DNA of 64,000 nt from Vibrio metoecus (GTDB lineage Bacteria; Pseudomonadota; Gammaproteobacteria; Enterobacterales; Vibrionaceae): assembly GCF_009665255.1 (NCBI RefSeq), contig NZ_CP035687.1:248001-312000 (forward strand). The letters run 5' to 3'. Below the pieces are notes generated by a model that worked only from the letters and a program-made list of their open reading frames with translations, was not told the DNA's origin and searched no databases. Below, piece after piece: positions 60,450-64,000 of the stretch. Numbering within the stretch: the first letter of the stretch is position 1; the number at the start of each line of letters is the position of its first letter. The position numbers and the translations under genes were made by a program.

Positions 60450-61208
60450 TTACTCGCTAGCAGATTCAAAACCAAAGCCTTGCAAGATTTGTTGTGCTTG
60501 GGCTGAGCGGAAATACGCCACCAGCTCAGCACTTGCGGCTTTATTGTTAAGTTGTGCCAGTGGATAACGAATCGCTTGATGTGACTGCGCCGAGAAAGTC
60601 GTCACGATCGTGACTTTGTCACTGAGCATAGCATCGGTTTTATAGACGATCCCAAGCGGCGATTCACCACGTTCCACCAACGCCAGAGCTAAACGCACGT
60701 TATTGGTTTGCGCAAGGCGTGATTCAAGTTGCGACCATACTCCGGCATATTGCAAAGCTTGCTTGGCATAAATACCCGCAGGTACGGCATCGACTTGTGC
60801 CACCGCCAATCGTGAGTCTGCTAATGCTGCTTGCCATGCCGATATATTTTGCACATCAAATACTTCAATAGGCTGCGCAGAAGGACGAATCAAGACCAAA
60901 CTGTTTGCCGCAAGCGTTGTGACGTTTTGCGGTTTGACCAAGGACTTCTCAACCAAGTAATTCGCCCACTCTTCATTGGCGGAAATAAACAGATCGGCTG
61001 GAGCGCCCGCTTCAATTTGGCGAGCCAGAGAAGAAGATCCACCGTACACCGTCACTAATTTAACATCATGCTGCTGTTGATAGGCTTCGACCAAGGCATT
61101 GACCGCATTGGTCATCGACGATGCCGCATAGATGTGCAGCGTCTCTTTTGCATTCACAACCTGCACGTTAAAAGCGATACACAGCAGCAACAAAATTCGT
61201 TTGAACAT
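60450..61208 (-). CDS. modA: Molybdate-binding periplasmic protein ModA
   Basis: A 252-residue secreted protein with signal peptide MFKRILLLLCIAFNVQVVNA. The motif IYAASSMTNAVNAL and the GGSSSLARQIEAGAPADLFISA segment are typical of ModA, the serines contacting the oxyanion. ATG 61208 follows AAGGAAAA; the frame is open to 61235. It begins 11 bp after the cobQ stop, so cobQ and modABC are likely co-transcribed. Confidence 0.94.
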   Translation of the reverse strand: MFKRILLLLCIAFNVQVVNAKETLHIYAASSMTNAVNALVEAYQQQHDVKLVTVYGGSSSLARQIEAGAPADLFISANEEWANYLVEKSLVKPQNVTTLAANSLVLIRPSAQPIEVFDVQNISAWQAALADSRLAVAQVDAVPAGIYAKQALQYAGVWSQLESRLAQTNNVRLALALVERGESPLGIVYKTDAMLSDKVTIVTTFSAQSHQAIRYPLAQLNNKAASAELVAYFRSAQAQQILQGFGFESASE

Positions 61209-61219
61209 GTGAATTTTCC

Positions 61220-62683
61220 TTATAAGTCTGGCCACAAGAGTTTGAGGTCTAGGTGCTCTTCAATCGCATCGGCGATACGGTCAATCGCCCGCTCTTGTAC
61301 TGCTCTGTGGTCATACAGTTCAATTTCGGCAGCGCCTGCCCATTGGCAAACACGCAGCGCGGTTTCAGGGCGGTCAAAAATACCATGTAAATAGGTACCA
61401 AAGAGTTGATTGCAGTCACTGACTAACCCATCGACGCTACCATCACTGAGCAAAATCGGACTTTTTTGATCTTCAGCCCAAGTCGAACGTCCGGCATGAA
61501 TCTCATAACCTTGCGCGATGACTTCTTGTCCATCTAGCATTAAAGTGCCTTGCACATTGGTGAGACGCTTTTCTGCGGTGAGCTCAGTTTCCATCGCAAA
61601 TAGACCCAGCCCTTCGCTACTTCCCGCTTCCCCTTCAATACCTAATGGGTCATGTACCCATTTCCCAAGCATTTGAAAGCCGCCACAAATCCCCATGACT
61701 TTGCCACCCAAGCGCATGTGACGAAGGATCTCTTTATCCCATCCTTGAGAGCGTAAATAAGCGAGATCAGCTCGCGTGGATTTAGTACCGGGGAGAATGA
61801 TCAAATCCGCTCCCGAAAGTGATTCACCCTGCCCGACATAACGAAAATCGATATTGGGATTCAGTCGCAGCGGGTCAAAATCCGTGTGATTGCTGATTCG
61901 CGTAAACACAGGTACCGCAACACACAGTTGGCGATCCGCTGAAAGTGTTTGATGCGCCGAAATTGCATCCTCCGCTTCCAGATCAAACCCGTGTAGATAA
62001 GGCAACACGCCAATCACCGACTTACCCGTTTTCTGCTCTAACCAGTCTAGTCCAGATTGCAGCAGCGCAATGTCACCGCGGAAGCGGTTAATCACAAAGC
62101 CTTTCACTCGTGCCTGCTCGGTCTCTGAAAGCAGTGCCAACGTGCCGTATAAGTGGGCAAACACGCCGCCGCGATCAATATCCGCCACTATGATCACCGG
62201 AATATCAGCCTTTTCTGCAAAGCCCATATTGGCGATGTCATTTGCACGTAAATTGATTTCGGCAGGGCTGCCCGCCCCTTCAATCATTACCGCTTCGTAG
62301 TCGTTTTGCAGACGCTGGAAGGAATCCATCACGGTATCCATCGCGACTTTTTTATAGTCGTGATAAGCGTTGGCTTCCATGTTGGATAAAGCACGCCCTT
62401 GCAAAATCACTTGTGCGCCCGTATCGGAATTGGGTTTGAGCAATACCGGATTCATGTGCACGCTTGGTGCAATACCGCATGCCTGTGCTTGTACGGCTTG
62501 TGCGCGGCCAATCTCACCCCCATCGGGTGTTACCGCGCTGTTCAACGCCATGTTCTGCGGCTTAAACGGGGCTACCTTGATGCCTCGGCGCGCCAATACA
62601 CGGCACAACCCAGCAACCAAAACACTTTTGCCAGCATCTGAGGTGGTGCCTTGCACCATTAAGGCTTTTGATGTCGGAATCAT
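61220..62683 (-). CDS. cobQ: Cobyric acid synthase CobQ/CbiP
   Basis: A 487-residue amidotransferase that amidates the corrin ring during cobalamin synthesis or salvage. The N-terminal dethiobiotin synthetase-like domain has VQGTTSDAGKSVL. The C-terminal glutamine amidotransferase domain has GICGGFQMLGK with the catalytic cysteine and TYLHGIFD with the catalytic histidine. No other cob gene is in the window. The next gene downstream, 11 bp away, is modA, which is an unusual partner. Confidence 0.95.
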   Translation of the reverse strand: MIPTSKALMVQGTTSDAGKSVLVAGLCRVLARRGIKVAPFKPQNMALNSAVTPDGGEIGRAQAVQAQACGIAPSVHMNPVLLKPNSDTGAQVILQGRALSNMEANAYHDYKKVAMDTVMDSFQRLQNDYEAVMIEGAGSPAEINLRANDIANMGFAEKADIPVIIVADIDRGGVFAHLYGTLALLSETEQARVKGFVINRFRGDIALLQSGLDWLEQKTGKSVIGVLPYLHGFDLEAEDAISAHQTLSADRQLCVAVPVFTRISNHTDFDPLRLNPNIDFRYVGQGESLSGADLIILPGTKSTRADLAYLRSQGWDKEILRHMRLGGKVMGICGGFQMLGKWVHDPLGIEGEAGSSEGLGLFAMETELTAEKRLTNVQGTLMLDGQEVIAQGYEIHAGRSTWAEDQKSPILLSDGSVDGLVSDCNQLFGTYLHGIFDRPETALRVCQWAGAAEIELYDHRAVQERAIDRIADAIEEHLDLKLLWPDL

Positions 62684-62860
62684 TTCAACTTAACTCTCTG
62701 AATTTGGCGACATAATAAGTGCTGAACCTAGCTCACTCAACAAAATGAACCGAATATTAATCGTCACCTCAGTATTCGTTCAAATCCGATAGCGTTTAAT
62801 AGCCACATCAAGACAACAAAGAGTCTCGTTAAGAGGCAAAATGATTAAAAAGGAAAAACC

Positions 62861-63259
62861 ATGAAACGTACTATTATCGCTCTGACTTCTGCTCTGATTC
62901 TGGCTCCTGCAGTAACCCTAGCTGCTGACAATTCTCAGCACATCAAATTTGTTGGCGATAACCAAGCACAAACCGGTGTGCAATTCCAAGGTCCTGTGGA
63001 AGTGGTGAAAGTGCAATCTCTGCTGGATTCATCAAACCCTTTTATGGAGAAAAAAGTGGTAGTGGAAGGCAACTTGGTTCGTCAACTGCGTAAAGACACT
63101 TTTATGTTTTCAGATGGTAGCAATGAAATTCAAGTTGAACTGGATGATGACATCCACCTGAATGCAACCCTAACTCCAGAAACCAAAGTGCGCCTATTCG
63201 GTGAGTTTGAAAACGGCCGCACACCAGAGATTGAAGTGGATCATATTGAATTGCTGTAA
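62861..63259 (+). CDS. YgiW/YdeI-family periplasmic BOF protein
   Basis: A 132-residue protein with signal peptide MKRTIIALTSALILAPAVTLA and a BOF (bacterial OB-fold) domain: VVVEGNLVRQLRKDTFMFSDG and TKVRLFGEFENGRTPEIEVD. Relatives YgiW/YdeI and VisP are tied to stress and antimicrobial peptide response. AAAGGA precedes the ATG. A strong terminator follows. I saw no proper 5-bp-spaced PmrA box in the upstream 170 bp, although TTAAG-like words occur. Confidence 0.9.
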   Translation: MKRTIIALTSALILAPAVTLAADNSQHIKFVGDNQAQTGVQFQGPVEVVKVQSLLDSSNPFMEKKVVVEGNLVRQLRKDTFMFSDGSNEIQVELDDDIHLNATLTPETKVRLFGEFENGRTPEIEVDHIELL

Positions 63260-63276
63260 TTTCAGGTACTGATCAT

Positions 63277-63309
63277 CGACAGCGATGCCTTACGCATCGC
63301 TGTCGGTTT
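63277..63309 (+). terminator. Terminator after the BOF protein gene
   Basis: CGACAGCGATGC-CTTAC-GCATCGCTGTCG, a perfect 12-bp stem, then GTTTT. Confidence 0.9.
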
Positions 63310-63469
63310 TCCCTTGGAAACACGTCATGACCTCTCTTTAACACCTCTAAGATCCCTTTTTCTGGCGTAAAATCCCTCAATAAGTCCTCAATTGGAATAA
63401 ATGGCCTGTAATTTGCTTACTATTACGGTATCTTTGCCACTTATTTGATTGCTTGCGGACAACGTCATT

Positions 63470-63988
63470 ATGCTTAATAAAACGCACCTATCCCTGCTGC
63501 TCGGCTTGGTACTTTCAGCACCAGCTATGGCTAACAACTTTAACTACAACTTCCTTGAGTTCAGAACCGCAATGAACCCAGAGTCTGGTGGCGTCGAATT
63601 CAGCACTTACTTTACCGATAATTCACACTTTATTGCACGCATCGACTCTCAACTCGATAGTGATTGGGATATTGCAGGTGGGATTGGTTTTAATGGTCCA
63701 GTGAATCAATTTGCCGATGTGTATGGGCAAATGTTGGTACACAATATCCGTATGCCAAAAGAGTTAGGCGGAGAAAAAGAGACCGAGCTTGAATTTAACC
63801 TCGGCGGCAGAATCTGGCTCACCAACCAAGTAGAAGGCCATGCGCGGATTGGCAGATTGGGCGAACATTCGGTGTTCATGGCTGGGGTTCGCTTTCATTC
63901 AACAGATCAATTGTCACTCACGGCAGAAACTCGTAATGCTGGCGTTTGGGGACCACAAATCGGTATGGGCGTACGTTTTCAGTTTTAA
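63470..63988 (+). CDS. Putative outer-membrane beta-barrel protein
   Basis: A 172-residue secreted protein. The signal peptide is MLNKTHLSLLLGLVLSAPAMA. The mature part has alternating polar and aromatic strands and ends GMGVRFQF, with a terminal phenylalanine as in outer-membrane barrels recognised by the BAM complex. I do not recognise a named family. ATG 63470 starts the signal peptide; a TTG 21 bases upstream is in frame. The ribosome binding site is not obvious. Confidence 0.75.
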   Translation: MLNKTHLSLLLGLVLSAPAMANNFNYNFLEFRTAMNPESGGVEFSTYFTDNSHFIARIDSQLDSDWDIAGGIGFNGPVNQFADVYGQMLVHNIRMPKELGGEKETELEFNLGGRIWLTNQVEGHARIGRLGEHSVFMAGVRFHSTDQLSLTAETRNAGVWGPQIGMGVRFQF

Positions 63989-64000
63989 CGAACCGTTTTG

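Noticed and set aside
1..64000. Insertion sequences, integron cassettes, CRISPR arrays, tRNA or rRNA genes
   Set aside because: I looked for transposase-like motifs, spaced direct repeats and tRNA-like folds by eye and found none; a covariance or repeat search could still reveal small cases.

Overview
The window reads as a stretch of a Vibrio chromosome, most probably the small chromosome of Vibrio cholerae or a very close relative. I infer this from gene content and order rather than from a database search: an all-periplasmic nitrate reductase operon with the Vibrio-type 42-residue membrane peptide, uhpABC followed by an Afu/Fbp-type ABC transporter, a PHA cluster, a second secDF with a VemP-like arrest peptide, a GH18 chitodextrinase, pgt genes, a lone class I HMG-CoA reductase and cobQ-modABC. 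I saw no insertion sequence, integron cassette, tRNA, rRNA or CRISPR array. Genes are dense and look native.

Layout. 1-808: 5' part of an L-serine dehydratase gene, cut by the window edge. 884-8106: narQ-narP (minus) divergent from napFDABC plus a small membrane protein (plus). The shared 125-bp gap holds an FNR-like site and a perfect 7-2-7 NarP-type site. 8165-9451: a double-HD (HD-GYP) cyclic dinucleotide phosphodiesterase. 9751-17761: uhpABC, then a three-gene ABC transporter that is usually called iron(III) but looks like the sugar-phosphate importer AfuABC. 17847-22015 (minus): phaB-phaA-phaP-phaC, with an intrinsic terminator between the phasin and the synthase. 22685-25954 (minus): vemP-secD-secF, with an SH3-type anchored protein upstream. 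27098-30404: a PAS-GGDEF diguanylate cyclase and a solitary glgC. 30508-33648 (minus): chitodextrinase, behind a 551-bp gap that carries a minus-strand intrinsic terminator and perhaps a small RNA. 34200-36088: a YqhD-like alcohol dehydrogenase and a YhhN protein. 36085-44178: the phosphoglycerate system pgtCBA (minus) and pgtP (plus), then pyruvate kinase. 44314-48810: torS (minus), torT and mgsA (plus). 48883-51928: pncA and a PAP2 phosphatase (minus), dgkA, and a PepSY-cytochrome b561 pair (plus). 51984-54047: helD (minus). 54291-58582: a YccS-like protein, two small proteins and HMG-CoA reductase (plus). 58654-62683 (minus): cobQ-modABC. 62861-63988: a YgiW/BOF periplasmic protein and a putative outer-membrane protein.

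How the genes fit together. Much of the window concerns sensing and importing anionic or phosphorylated small molecules: nitrate (NarQP-Nap), sugar phosphates (UhpABC plus AfuABC), phosphoglycerate (PgtABCP feeding an adjacent pyruvate kinase), TMAO (TorT/TorS) and molybdate (ModABC, needed for the Nap and Tor molybdoenzymes). A second theme is envelope and nucleotide signalling: an HD-GYP enzyme, a GGDEF enzyme, DgkA facing a PAP2 phosphatase, and two PmrA-like promoter boxes. The most striking single element is the VemP-SecDF2 translation-arrest switch. The most striking departure from a family norm is PgtA, whose sigma-54-type ATPase domain has lost its key motifs. Protein family calls come from reading motifs and remembered homologues; no alignment was run.
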